Shown piece after piece: positions 8,192 through 16,070 of a stretch of 64,000 bases of DNA. A model generated the notes under the pieces. The model made no database searches. It saw only the letters and a list, made by a program, of their open reading frames with translations, and was not told the DNA's origin. The DNA is from Mucilaginibacter sp. 44-25 (GTDB lineage Bacteria; Bacteroidota; Bacteroidia; Sphingobacteriales; Sphingobacteriaceae), in contig MKTS01000001.1 in assembly GCA_001898335.1 (NCBI GenBank), positions 496,001-560,000 of the forward strand, written 5' to 3'. A program made the position numbers and the translations under genes. Within the stretch, counting starts at the first letter, position 1; each line of letters opens with the position of its first letter.

Positions 8192-8707
8192 ATGCGCAAA
8201 TTCCTATTCATCAGCACCTTTATGTTTGCTTTTACGTTTACCGCATGTAAACATAATTCAAATACCCCAACTAATGATGGTGTACAAACGCCTGTAGTTG
8301 TAAATAACAAAAAAGTAGCGGTAGTTAACAATACCGACCAGCGTTATGCAAACCTGGCAACCGTGCCGGATATGTGCATTAAATGCATCATTGGCGTTGT
8401 TGAACAAACAACAGAATTTAAAAACCTTGGTATACCGGCTGTAAACAAGGTTAAATACAAAATTAACTGGATGCCCGCGCCTAACGCACAAGATACAACA
8501 GGCAGGAGAGGAGCGACTAACGCTATAAGGCTTGATATTATGGATAACAAAGTCAACAAAAAAGCTTACCCTGCTTTTGTTTATGATAATACCGCCTCGA
8601 AAATGTATTTGCTAAAGAGCGATAGCAAAACTGAGATCAAAATAGATACAAACGCACTGGTAAAAATCAGGAGGGTGTGCTATTGGGGTGTAGCATCAGC
8701 GAAATAA
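8192..8707 (+). CDS. putative lipoprotein with a CxxC motif
   Basis: The 171-residue product begins MRKFLFISTFMFAFTFTACKHN, a lipoprotein signal peptide with the modified cysteine at residue 19. The mature part has a short Asn/Thr-rich linker, then VPDMCIKCIIGVVEQTTEF with a CxxC pair at about residues 67-70. A beta-rich C-terminal half ends in RRVCYWGVASAK with another cysteine. It is probably anchored in the outer membrane facing the periplasm. I do not recognise the family. The gene stands alone between mqo (divergent) and glutamine synthetase (about 250 bases downstream). Confidence 0.7.
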   Translation: MRKFLFISTFMFAFTFTACKHNSNTPTNDGVQTPVVVNNKKVAVVNNTDQRYANLATVPDMCIKCIIGVVEQTTEFKNLGIPAVNKVKYKINWMPAPNAQDTTGRRGATNAIRLDIMDNKVNKKAYPAFVYDNTASKMYLLKSDSKTEIKIDTNALVKIRRVCYWGVASAK

Positions 8708-8956
8708 TACGCCCAACCAAGCATAGGTATGTTTTTCTGGTATTACACAATATGCTATGTAAGCATAATAAAATGCGTAGATTTTGATTAGGAAGAGATA
8801 AATATTGAATATTTACAATTTTTAGTTCCTGTTTTTATAAATTTTTTCAAAAAAGTTATTGAATTTATAAAAATACTCTAAATTAGCGGCATAAATACTG
8901 ACTGATTTTATAAGGAACTATAATTAAACTTAAAATTTTCAAATTTATCATTCAAA

Positions 8957-9967
8957 ATGGCAACAAAACTCGAGTACATCTGGCTTGACGGCTACAAACC
9001 AACTCAAAGCCTGCGCAGCAAAACAAAAATTGTTAAAAGTTTCAGCGGAAAAGTAGAAGACCTTGATAACTGGAGCTTTGATGGTTCATCAACAGAGCAG
9101 GCACCGGGCGGCTCATCAGATTGTATCTTGAAACCGGTATTTACCGTTCCGGATCCACAAAGAAAAGATGCCTACCTTGTAATGTGTGAAGTATTAGACT
9201 CAAAAGGCCAGCCACACGAGTCAAACGGCCGTGCACACATTGAGGATGATGATAATGATTTCTGGTTTGGTTTTGAACAGGAATATTTCCTGTGGGATCC
9301 TGCTACTAACAAACCGCTTGGTTTCCCTGCAGGTGGCTATCCAGGCCCGCAAGGCCCTTACTATTGTTCAGTAGGCGCTAACAATGCTTTCGGCCGCGAA
9401 ATTGTTGAAGAGCACTTAGACGTTTGTTTAGAAGCTGGCCTTAACGTAGAAGGTATTAATGCTGAGGTTGCTGCAGGCCAGTGGGAGTTCCAGATATTTG
9501 CTAAAGGCGCTAAAGAAGCCGGCGACCAGATCTGGGTAGCCCGTTACTTACTTGAGCGTATTGGCGAAAAATACGGAGTAGCTGTTAACTGGCACTGTAA
9601 ACCGCTTGGCCAGTTAGACTGGAACGGTTCTGGTATGCACGCTAACTTCTCTAACTCATTATTGCGTACCGCTAATAGCGAAGAGAAATTCAAAGCAGTT
9701 TGTGAGGCATTCCGCCCTGCAGTTGCTGAGTGTATTGCAGTATACGGCGCTGATAACGATCAACGCTTAACCGGTAAACACGAGACAGCTTCGATCCACG
9801 ACTTTAGCTATGGCGTATCAGACCGCGGCGCTTCTATCCGTATCCCTCTTTATGCTGTTGAGCATAACTGGAGCGGTTACCTGGAAGATCGTCGTCCTAA
9901 CTCTGCTGCAGACCCATACAAAGTAGCTGCAGTGATCATTAAAACAGTAAAATCTGCTAAGATCTAA
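8957..9967 (+). CDS. glnA: glutamine synthetase, type II
   Basis: The 336-residue protein is of the short, eukaryote-like GSII class. It has an N-terminal beta-grasp region (LEYIWLDGYKP, WSFDGSSTEQAPGGSSDCIL), then FGFEQEYFLWD with metal and glutamate ligands, AEVAAGQWEFQI, NGSGMHANFS, and the C-terminal IRIPLYAVEHNWSGYLEDRRPNSAADPY. It makes glutamine from glutamate, ammonia and ATP in the cytoplasm. The 249-base upstream spacer is very AT-rich with a 7-base inverted repeat at 8800-8814 (AAATATT/AATATTT). A TAAATTAG box near 8878 could be the promoter, but the spacing to TTG is 17, so I do not claim it. A strong terminator follows. No PII or transporter gene is adjacent. Confidence 0.95.
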   Translation: MATKLEYIWLDGYKPTQSLRSKTKIVKSFSGKVEDLDNWSFDGSSTEQAPGGSSDCILKPVFTVPDPQRKDAYLVMCEVLDSKGQPHESNGRAHIEDDDNDFWFGFEQEYFLWDPATNKPLGFPAGGYPGPQGPYYCSVGANNAFGREIVEEHLDVCLEAGLNVEGINAEVAAGQWEFQIFAKGAKEAGDQIWVARYLLERIGEKYGVAVNWHCKPLGQLDWNGSGMHANFSNSLLRTANSEEKFKAVCEAFRPAVAECIAVYGADNDQRLTGKHETASIHDFSYGVSDRGASIRIPLYAVEHNWSGYLEDRRPNSAADPYKVAAVIIKTVKSAKI

Positions 9968-9987
9968 TCTTCGCGAACTGATATAAT

Positions 9988-10024
9988 AAAATCCTCCGGT
10001 AGCTATTTACCGGGGGATTTTTTG
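9988..10024. terminator. Rho-independent terminator between glnA and the convergent gene
   Basis: AAATCCTCCGGTA (9988-10000) pairs with TACCGGGGGATTT (10008-10020) over 13 bases with one G-U, followed by a T run. The stop codon of the minus-strand gene lies in the loop, so the hairpin probably ends both transcripts. Confidence 0.85.
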
Positions 10025-10416
10025 TTTACATATTCCAAATAATTCCCGCCTGGGATAGCGATAGCATTGTCAATGCTTCTATTGTAAATATATATCCAGG
10101 CTTCCAGTGTGTCATTATCAATCGTTACCGTATGCATTTCCCGCCTATAAAGATTAGGCTGCTCTTCATCAGTTCCTACGCCTTCATAAAAATCCAGTCG
10201 TTTGAGTACTTCCTCCGGGTGAGTCATTTCATAAATATTCCCATGCACCAGCTGGTTGGCATCGCTGGTTATAATCAATCCCGGGTATTCACCCAGGTCA
10301 TAAAGCTGCCCATGTATAACCCCGGTAGAAACAAACGTGCATTTTTGGCGAAGATAGCGCGCAAACTCATTATCGGCTTGCAACAAAGTGCCGTAAACAA
10401 ACAATAACCTGGTCAT
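10003..10416 (-). CDS. gamma-glutamylcyclotransferase-like (GGCT/AIG2) family protein
   Basis: The protein starts MTRLLFVYGTLLQADNEFARYL. The YGTL motif is the signature of the GGCT/AIG2 fold, and GLIITSDANQLVHGNIYEM followed by RLDFYEGV supplies the usual second half with the catalytic glutamate. The open frame extends upstream to 10467, but the ATG at 10416 sits right at the start of the fold and I chose it, giving 137 residues. Members cleave gamma-glutamyl compounds to pyroglutamate or act on gamma-glutamylamines. The substrate here is unknown. It converges on glutamine synthetase, sharing a terminator. Confidence 0.8.
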   Translation of the reverse strand: MTRLLFVYGTLLQADNEFARYLRQKCTFVSTGVIHGQLYDLGEYPGLIITSDANQLVHGNIYEMTHPEEVLKRLDFYEGVGTDEEQPNLYRREMHTVTIDNDTLEAWIYIYNRSIDNAIAIPGGNYLEYVNKKSPGK

Positions 10417-10500
10417 GAGATTTGCTGTTAAGTTATATTCGTGGTTAATAGCGTAAATAGGTGGCATTAAGCGCTCGTTGTATATAGCAAATTTAGTGAT

Positions 10501-10611
10501 AATGTTAATAACCGTGAATGTTAATAAGACTACATACTCATCTGTATTGAACTAAATACCCTGTTGAGAACTATGAAATAAATGTTAATAAAGTGTTTGT
10601 AATAAACACTT
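10501..10611 (+). promoter_or_regulatory. iterated motifs and dyad upstream of the putative RNA gene
   Basis: AATGTTAATAA occurs three times exactly (10501-10511, 10517-10527, 10581-10591). The third copy overlaps a perfect dyad: AAGTGTTT (10591-10598) and AAACACTT (10604-10611) with a 5-base centre. Between 10638 and 10665 lie TTG, an 18-base gap and TACTTTG, close to a Bacteroidetes promoter but one base short in the downstream box. Together they look like a regulated promoter reading rightward. Confidence 0.5.
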
Positions 10612-10667
10612 GACATGGATATTAAAAAGTTCCGATATTGTAAATATCAAGAACGACGTACTTTGAC

Positions 10668-11254
10668 AGCCTCACAGGATAACACACACTGAATCGGGTG
10701 AACTTTCGGGCGAACTAAAGATCAGGGACGTGCCTGAATTACGAAAGGGAAAAAAGAGCTACGGCACTTTACCCGGAAGGTAATTAGCGGGGTATTATTA
10801 ATAAGCCAGATAATTCTACGGAAAGAAAGGGCTTAAATAATGATTGCAGCAGGAATCGGCGTTAGCGTAACAATGAGAAATCGGTATTCACTACAAGAAG
10901 ATGATCAGTGTTGCACGAAACGATGACAGGGTCGACTTCCCCTCGGGAGGAAAGGCAGATCAGCATCCGCAAACATTAAAGCTGCCAGGCTCGCAAGAGC
11001 AGGGGATACAGCTCAGGTTTGGCAGGGTATGATGTAGCAACCTCCGCAAGGTAACAGACATGTGCATTGTATACGTACCAACAAATTGATCCATCAGTAT
11101 TCGCAGGGATAAAAGATAGATCAGCGTTCGCAGTATAACAACGAGGAGGGCGGGTCGGTTAAAGATCACACAAAACTTGATGCTTCATAGCGGCTATGGC
11201 CAATATGAGGGAAGGAAAAACGGAAGTCGTTTCGCAAGAGAGGCTTCCGTTTTC
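10668..11254 (+). ncRNA. putative long structured noncoding RNA of unknown family
   Basis: About 590 bases without a credible ORF on either strand, bounded by a promoter-like region and a strong terminator. It is rich in RNA-like elements. CTC-GCAA-GAG is a GNRA-capped hairpin at 10989-10998, enclosed by CTGCCA (10982-10987) and TGGCAG (11019-11024). ACCT-CCGCA-AGGT lies at 11040-11052 and TCCC-CTC-GGGA at 10938-10948. The motif ATCAGYRTYCGCA appears at 10959-10971, 11093-11105 and 11120-11132, with a shorter version at 10904-10915. GATCAG also occurs at 10720. It does not show the conserved cores of tmRNA, RNase P RNA, 6S or SRP RNA. Ends are approximate. Expression is inferred, not shown. 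Confidence 0.55.
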
Positions 11255-11256
11255 CA
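11214..11256. terminator. strong terminator hairpin after the putative RNA
   Basis: GGAAAAACGGAAG (11214-11226) pairs with CTTCCGTTTTCC (11244-11255) with a single bulged A, capped by a loop holding TTCGCAAGAGA. It has T-rich flanks on the right and an A run on the left arm, so it may also end the minus-strand gene at 11272. Confidence 0.75.
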
Positions 11257-11271
11257 TTTTATATGATTTTA

Positions 11272-11862
11272 CTAATTGTGTTTTTTTGTTTTTTCAGGAG
11301 TGCTGATAACTCTGCAACAATTTCCATCTCTATTCAATTGTTTATTTGGTGGCAAATAAATTCCGTTTATCTTAATATCCGCTTTACGCGTAAGTGGCAG
11401 ATCCGGCTTAATCGTCCCATTTACGATCTCATAGTACTTTGTTGGGATATAGTACATAGAATCAGGTGTAGTATACGCTTCGGTCAGATCCCTGCCGCCA
11501 AATTCTAAATTCCCGTCATTATCATAATCTTTTATCGGCGATAAAATTGCATCTGCAACTAATGTGGCTTTTTTAGGTGATATGGAAAACGCAACTAATC
11601 TATCTGAATTTGGCTTACCATTAAAGGCAAGAAACAAAAAAATCGCACCTTCATCTTCTACTATCCGGTTTTGCTTTTTGTCGGTTAATATGTCTTGGGG
11701 ATAATCAACTTTTCCTATTAGAACATCATCGTAAAAGATTCCTTTGTCGGTGATTTTGATCTTATGCCCGGTTAAAGTTTTGTAGACCAAAGGCTTCATT
11801 AACGGCTTAGCTGAAGTACTAAGGCATAAAACTGATAAAAATAAAAGTAATATCTTTTTCAT
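11272..11862 (-). CDS. secreted protein of unknown function
   Basis: The 196-residue product begins MKKILLLFLSVLCLSTSAKP, a cleavable signal peptide (site after about residue 18). The mature part is beta-rich and polar, with LVYKTLTGHKIKITDKGIFYDDVLIGKV and SPIKDYDNDGNLEFGGRDLTEAYTTPDSMYYIPTKYYE. The DYDNDGNLEF segment resembles the Asp-rich calcium-binding loops seen in FG-GAP or integrin-like proteins. I do not recognise the family. It diverges from the PIN-PhoH gene and ends near the strong hairpin at 11214. Confidence 0.7.
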   Translation of the reverse strand: MKKILLLFLSVLCLSTSAKPLMKPLVYKTLTGHKIKITDKGIFYDDVLIGKVDYPQDILTDKKQNRIVEDEGAIFLFLAFNGKPNSDRLVAFSISPKKATLVADAILSPIKDYDNDGNLEFGGRDLTEAYTTPDSMYYIPTKYYEIVNGTIKPDLPLTRKADIKINGIYLPPNKQLNRDGNCCRVISTPEKTKKHN

Positions 11863-11936
11863 GACGAATAAGTTTACAGCATGGGATATTGTAATTTACA
11901 GAAAGATTTTAAGCCAAAACTATTACTTTCGAAAAT

Positions 11937-13280
11937 ATGAATAAAGAAGCCACTGACCGTAAAAAAAAGATATTCGTTTTAGATACGTCGGTTATCCTCT
12001 ATGATCACAACGCCTTCGAAAACTTTCAGGAGCATGATGTTGCCATCCCCATACAAGTATTGGAGGAATTGGACAACATGAAAAGCGGTAACGATACGCG
12101 CAATTTCGAAGCCCGTAGTTTTATCCGCATCATGGATGACTTGGCTAAAAGTCGTCTTATCAACCAATGGTTGCCTCTAAGCGGTAAAAGCAGGGGACAG
12201 TTTAAGGTGGTGTTAGACACTACAAACGCCAGTGCCGATGCCGAACTGGTTTTCGGCTCGGATAAAACCGACCACCGTATACTTAATGCCGCCTTAGGCG
12301 TTCAGTTTGAGCATCCCGACCGTAAAGTTATCCTGGTTTCAAAAGATATATGCTTACGTCTAAAGGCAAAGGCGCTAAATTTGTTCGCTGAAGACTACGA
12401 AACGGGTAAAGTAAAAAACCTGGAAGAACTATATAGCGGAAAAACCACGCTAAACAAGATCACCGAAAAAGTTTTAAGTAAGCTTAATAAGTCGGAATCA
12501 ATTGCCGCAGATGTTGTAAACATTCCAGCCGAAGCAGGCAATCATTTTGTTGTCCTGAACGGAAAAAAAAATACAACGGCGGCGTTTTATAACTCGCAAA
12601 CAAAGCTTTTAGAAAAAATAGAGGAGCAGCCTGTTTTAAATATAGCGCCCCGAAACCTGGAGCAGGCGTTCGCCATACATGCATTGCTTCACCCGGATAT
12701 TAAACTTGTGACCATCCAAGGTAATGCAGGTACCGGTAAAACTTTGCTGGCACTTGCCAGCGCTTTAGAGCAGCGCAAAAATTACAGGCAAATATTTGTA
12801 ACCCGCCCAACTATTCCGCTAAGTAATAGAGATATTGGCTTTTTGCCCGGAGATGTATCATCAAAGATAGATCCTTACATGGCACCGATATGGGATAACC
12901 TTAAATTCATAAAAGACCAGTTTGTAGAAGATGCCAAGATGCAGGCCAAATTAGATGAATTAGTTACCAATGATAAAATATCCATCACTCCTTTGGCCTT
13001 TATCCGTGGCCGCACATTAAGCAAGATATTCTTTATAGTAGATGAGGCGCAAAATCTTACACCTCACGAAGTAAAGACAATTATCTCAAGGGCAGGGGAG
13101 AATAGTAAATTTGTTTTTACCGGCGATATTTACCAGATAGATACGCCATATCTTGATGCGGAAAGTAACGGCTTATCTTACCTGATAGACAAAGCAAAAG
13201 GCCATCCGCTTTACGCGCACATTAGCCTACAAAAAGGCGAACGCAGCGAACTTGCTAATCTTGCCAACGAACTTTTATAG
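11937..13280 (+). CDS. PIN domain / PhoH ATPase fusion protein (PhoH2-like)
   Basis: The 447-residue protein joins two domains. The N-terminal PIN nuclease domain opens with KKKIFVLDTSVILYDHNAFENF and has further acidic residues at VLEELD and SDKTDHRIL. The C-terminal PhoH ATPase has Walker A GNAGTGKT at about residues 261-268 and Walker B FFIVDEAQN near 365, then FTGDIYQIDTPYL. PhoH2-type proteins of this layout are reported to have RNA unwinding and cleavage activity. This gene is not next to a PhoAT antitoxin gene. It converges with a 107-residue ORF whose stop codon abuts its own. Domain assignment is secure; the RNA targets are not known. Confidence 0.92.
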   Translation: MNKEATDRKKKIFVLDTSVILYDHNAFENFQEHDVAIPIQVLEELDNMKSGNDTRNFEARSFIRIMDDLAKSRLINQWLPLSGKSRGQFKVVLDTTNASADAELVFGSDKTDHRILNAALGVQFEHPDRKVILVSKDICLRLKAKALNLFAEDYETGKVKNLEELYSGKTTLNKITEKVLSKLNKSESIAADVVNIPAEAGNHFVVLNGKKNTTAAFYNSQTKLLEKIEEQPVLNIAPRNLEQAFAIHALLHPDIKLVTIQGNAGTGKTLLALASALEQRKNYRQIFVTRPTIPLSNRDIGFLPGDVSSKIDPYMAPIWDNLKFIKDQFVEDAKMQAKLDELVTNDKISITPLAFIRGRTLSKIFFIVDEAQNLTPHEVKTIISRAGENSKFVFTGDIYQIDTPYLDAESNGLSYLIDKAKGHPLYAHISLQKGERSELANLANELL

Positions 13281-13604
13281 TTAATTACGCGGGCGCTTGG
13301 GATTGTAAGCAACCAAATACTGCAACTCATCTAAATTGATGCTTTGTTTATTCGCCGCCTCTTCTTCCTGGGTAAGCGGCAGGTTTAGCTTGGTTTTTAT
13401 AGAGTGCAGTACCTGTAGCAGTATATCCGGCGAAATTTTTGCTACATTGTTAGGGTAAAAATCACGCTGGATCCTGGTTTTGCCAACCGTGCTTTGCATG
13501 GTCAACTCCCAATTCTCATCTGGTTTAAAGCCATGTTCTTTTGCAAGATTTGCCAGGTCATATACATACCTGCTGGTCTCGAATATTATATCTTTATTAG
13601 TCAT
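13281..13604 (-). CDS. conserved hypothetical protein, 107 aa
   Basis: The product begins MTNKDIIFETSRYVYDLANLAKEHGFKP and is predicted helical at both ends, with a charged middle (TRIQRDFYPNN) and a C-terminal NLDELQYLVAYNPKRPRN. It has no signal peptide, membrane segment or recognisable catalytic motif. The start is one base after the stop of a 42-residue basic ORF upstream on the same strand, so the two are probably translated from one message. The stop codon is immediately next to that of the PIN-PhoH gene. The family is not recognised. Confidence 0.65.
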   Translation of the reverse strand: MTNKDIIFETSRYVYDLANLAKEHGFKPDENWELTMQSTVGKTRIQRDFYPNNVAKISPDILLQVLHSIKTKLNLPLTQEEEAANKQSINLDELQYLVAYNPKRPRN

Positions 13605-13605
13605 G

Positions 13606-13734
13606 TTATTTCTTTTTAACAGGTAAGACAGCGGATACTGAATTTTTGCCCGACTGATAATCAGACTGTTTTTTGTTGACGTTAACAGATGGCGCTTTCT
13701 TGTTCTCTCTTGAACTCTTTTTCTCTTTACTCAT
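13606..13734 (-). CDS. small basic protein, 42 aa
   Basis: On the minus strand an ATG at 13734 opens 42 codons ending TAA at 13606. The peptide begins MSKEKKSSRENKKAPSVNVN and ends SAVLPVKKK. It is very rich in Lys and Ser, lacks hydrophobic stretches and is probably unstructured. TAA is followed by C and then the ATG of the 107-residue gene, a spacing typical of translational coupling. A purine-rich stretch (TATAAATAA) precedes the start. It may bind nucleic acid or the ribosome, but that rests only on charge. Confidence 0.5.
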   Translation of the reverse strand: MSKEKKSSRENKKAPSVNVNKKQSDYQSGKNSVSAVLPVKKK

Positions 13735-13994
13735 TATTTATAAGTTAAATTTTAAACGGTAGAAAATATTCATCCGGTTTATTTTGCAGCGAAGTGCCGC
13801 TAAGGAGGTTTTTAAAGGTAGTCTTTATATATTGAAAATCAGTGTATTTAAATTTTAATAATTGACACTTACTGATAAGTTGTTGCCATTCAGTAATATA
13901 GCCTGAATAAATATTTAAAAAAATGTTAAATAATTTTATTTTAAGTAAAATTTAAATTTTATTGACTACCTTGCGCACTTAATTAAAAATAATA

Positions 13995-14189
13995 ATGCAA
14001 AAAGAAGGAACAGTAAAGTTTTTCAATGCCACTAAAGGTTTTGGATTTATTTCTCAGAGTGAAAGCAGAAGCGATGTTTTTGTACACTCAACTGGCCTCA
14101 TTGACGAAATTCGTGAAAACGATAAAGTAACGTTTGATGTAGAAGAAGGCAAAAAAGGCCTTACAGCGGTAAATGTAAAAGTAATTTAA
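13995..14189 (+). CDS. cold shock protein, CspA family
   Basis: The 64-residue single-domain protein has the RNP1 motif KGFGFI (about residues 14-19) and RNP2 VFVHST (about 28-33). It begins MQKEGTVKFFNATKG, the standard CSD start. Such proteins bind single-stranded RNA and DNA and melt secondary structure. Upstream, TACCTTGC at 13967-13974 may be a degenerate -7 box, giving a 5'-UTR near 15-20 bases, too short for the long cold-sensing leader of E. coli cspA. A strong terminator follows, so it is mainly monocistronic. Confidence 0.95.
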   Translation: MQKEGTVKFFNATKGFGFISQSESRSDVFVHSTGLIDEIRENDKVTFDVEEGKKGLTAVNVKVI

Positions 14190-14212
14190 AAAATCACTAT
14201 AAATTTAATCGT

Positions 14213-14242
14213 AGCACCTGCCTAACCGGCAGGTGCTTTTTG
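14213..14242 (+). terminator. Rho-independent terminator after the cold shock gene
   Basis: AGCACCTGCC (14213-14222) pairs perfectly with GGCAGGTGCT (14228-14237), with loop TAACC and a following T run. Confidence 0.9.
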
Positions 14243-14268
14243 TTTAATTAAAATCCGGTAAATAAAAT

Positions 14269-14475
14269 ATGGCTAAATCACAGGCAACATTCATGAAGAA
14301 ACAACTCGAAAAAAATCGCCAGAAAAAGAAGGAAGATAAAGCGCAGCGGAAAAAAGAGCGTCAGGAAAACGGCGGTGTTAATGATATGATAGCCTATGTT
14401 GACGAATTTGGAAACCTTACCTCTACGCCGCCTACTCAAAAACAAACTTCTAAAGAAGACGACAAAGGAAACTAA
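14269..14475 (+). CDS. small charged protein downstream of the cold shock gene, 68 aa
   Basis: The product begins MAKSQATFMKKQLEKNRQKKKEDKAQ. It has a highly charged, probably helical Lys/Arg/Glu-rich N-terminal half and a second half NGGVNDMIAYVDEFGNLTSTPPTQ. The central MIAYVDEFGNLTSTPP block is the most protein-like part. Small proteins of this type are often found next to cold-shock genes in Bacteroidetes, from memory. Its last four bases overlap the stop of the convergent SGNH hydrolase. The strong terminator after the Csp gene suggests it is expressed separately or by read-through. Confidence 0.7.
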   Translation: MAKSQATFMKKQLEKNRQKKKEDKAQRKKERQENGGVNDMIAYVDEFGNLTSTPPTQKQTSKEDDKGN

Positions 14476-15236
14476 TGATTGATAACCTTAGCTAAAACCT
14501 TGCCCCAGTTTTGGCCCAATAGCCTGGCTCCATCTTTATTAGGGTGCAGGTAAAATATTCCCTGATGGCCTTGCTCGGGCATAAAAAGATGCAGATAATC
14601 TTTTTTAAAATCAGCAAAACCATTTTTGTAACCTGAATATACCTGTCCAGGGTTGGTGGTACTGTAATCCTGTACCAAAGCATCTATCTGCGGGAAATAG
14701 CTCTGTAAACGATCTAAACCTTCTTGTAGATACATTGCTCCATTATAGGTATTAGGGGTGTAATAAATAGGGTAGTTGAAAACTATTTTGCTGTTAGGGT
14801 AACGTTTTAAGAGGCTATCGGCGATAGTTTTAAGATTTACACGATATTGTTGCTGCGATATCGGTGAGCCATAAGGGCCATTTATCGCGCTATCATTAGT
14901 GCCGAGCATGACAGAGAAGATCAACTGTGCAGAACGATCGCTGTAAAAAGCGTCAGCATCTTTTACTACTTTTTCAAAATCAGGTTCGCCGGGTAAAAAG
15001 TTTTTGGTAGTATATCCGCTAACGCCATGGTTGGCCTGCGTGAATTGGATTGCTTTAAATTTCTCTTTAAAAAAGGTCAACACATAAACCGACGGCTGTA
15101 AGTCGGGCATGTTTTGGCCGTAGGTAATACTATCACCAATAAACACAATGTTTACTTTAGGTGGTTTGGCTATGGTGAAGGCCAACAAACCCAAAGAAAA
15201 TATGGCAATCGCTACTCTTTTAAAGTGCTTTTTCAT
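14472..15236 (-). CDS. secreted SGNH/GDSL hydrolase
   Basis: The 254-residue protein has an N-terminal signal anchor or signal peptide (KRVAIAIFSLGLLAFTIAKP). The four SGNH blocks follow: VNIVFIGDSITYGQN with the nucleophile Ser, the NHGVSGYTT glycine block, VMLGTNDSA with the Asn, and DGARLL preceded by FYLHPNKDG with the catalytic Asp-x-x-His region. It is probably a periplasmic or surface esterase acting on acetylated sugars or lipids. It lies ten bases downstream of proC on the same strand and may ride on that transcript, though nothing connects its chemistry with proline. It is distinct from the CE2-like esterase at 51160. Confidence 0.88.
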   Translation of the reverse strand: MKKHFKRVAIAIFSLGLLAFTIAKPPKVNIVFIGDSITYGQNMPDLQPSVYVLTFFKEKFKAIQFTQANHGVSGYTTKNFLPGEPDFEKVVKDADAFYSDRSAQLIFSVMLGTNDSAINGPYGSPISQQQYRVNLKTIADSLLKRYPNSKIVFNYPIYYTPNTYNGAMYLQEGLDRLQSYFPQIDALVQDYSTTNPGQVYSGYKNGFADFKKDYLHLFMPEQGHQGIFYLHPNKDGARLLGQNWGKVLAKVINH

Positions 15237-15245
15237 GATAATACG

Positions 15246-16061
15246 TTATTCACTTTTATAAAGCGCACCCGCTTTCTCAGCTGATGTTTTAATACCTTTT
15301 ATTAGTGCTGAACTAAAGCCATTGTGCTCCATCTCGTTTAGCCCGGCTATGGTGCAACCCTTTGGAGAAGTAACCTTGTCAATTTCCTGCTCCGGGTGCG
15401 ATGATAATTGCAACAGCAGATCGGCAGCGCCTTTGGCTGTTTGAGCAGCCATTTTAAGCGCATCATGTGCATGAAAACCTATCTCGGTGCCACCTTGAGA
15501 GGCCGCACGTATTGAACGCAGGAAGAAGGCGATACCGCAGGCACATAAGGCAGTTGCAGAAGTCATCAATTCTTCGTTGATCTGTATGCTAACACCTACC
15601 GTATCAAAAAGCGATTTCACCAAGCTGATATTTTCAGGCGAGGCCGTATCAGTTGCAATGCATGTCATACTATGGCCTATTGCTATAGCCGTATTTGGCA
15701 TGGCGCGTATCACCTCAACATCGACCGCTAATTGATCACGAATATCCTGGCAGCTTACACCAGATACCACAGAAATAAGTAAATGCTTAGTATGGCTAAC
15801 CGCTGGTTTTATCTCATCAAGCAGCTTATTGAGTTGCTGTGGCAAAATAGCCAATACAACAATATTCGCCTTAGTTACTGCCTCGGCATTGTTCGCTGTA
15901 ACGTTGTAGCCTTCCGCGGCCAAATTATCTAAAGCTGCCACATTACGGCGAGTCAGTGTAATTTGCGACGGCGAAAAAATGCCAGCCTTCACTAACCCCT
16001 TGGCTAAAGCCAAACCAATATTACCGCTGCCTAATATGGCTATGTGTTGTTTCGTTTCCAT
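15246..16061 (-). CDS. proC: pyrroline-5-carboxylate reductase
   Basis: The 271-residue product shows the NAD(P)-binding start IAILGSGNIGLALAKGLVKAG, the motif VIRAMPNTAIAIGHSMT, and the conserved C-terminal helical region TSPKGCTIAGLNEMEHNGFSSALIKGI. The enzyme reduces pyrroline-5-carboxylate to proline in the cytoplasm, the last step of proline synthesis. It follows argB by nine bases, so arginine and proline synthesis, which share glutamate, are genetically linked here. Length and motifs are normal. Confidence 0.93.
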   Translation of the reverse strand: METKQHIAILGSGNIGLALAKGLVKAGIFSPSQITLTRRNVAALDNLAAEGYNVTANNAEAVTKANIVVLAILPQQLNKLLDEIKPAVSHTKHLLISVVSGVSCQDIRDQLAVDVEVIRAMPNTAIAIGHSMTCIATDTASPENISLVKSLFDTVGVSIQINEELMTSATALCACGIAFFLRSIRAASQGGTEIGFHAHDALKMAAQTAKGAADLLLQLSSHPEQEIDKVTSPKGCTIAGLNEMEHNGFSSALIKGIKTSAEKAGALYKSE

Positions 16062-16070
16062 GTTTTCTTT

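Noticed and set aside
10610..10637. TTGACA with CGATAT 17 bases on, like an E. coli sigma-70 promoter
   Set aside because: The organism's good promoters here follow the Bacteroidetes TAnnTTTG pattern, so this match is probably chance.
10945..10972. GAGGAAAG followed by pairing segments, reminiscent of RNase P RNA
   Set aside because: The adjoining conserved bases of the RNase P core and its partner near the 3' end are absent.
10960..11169. 69-codon minus-strand ORF inside the putative RNA region
   Set aside because: Lacks protein-like composition, has no coupling or ribosome-binding site, and covers the repeated RNA motifs.
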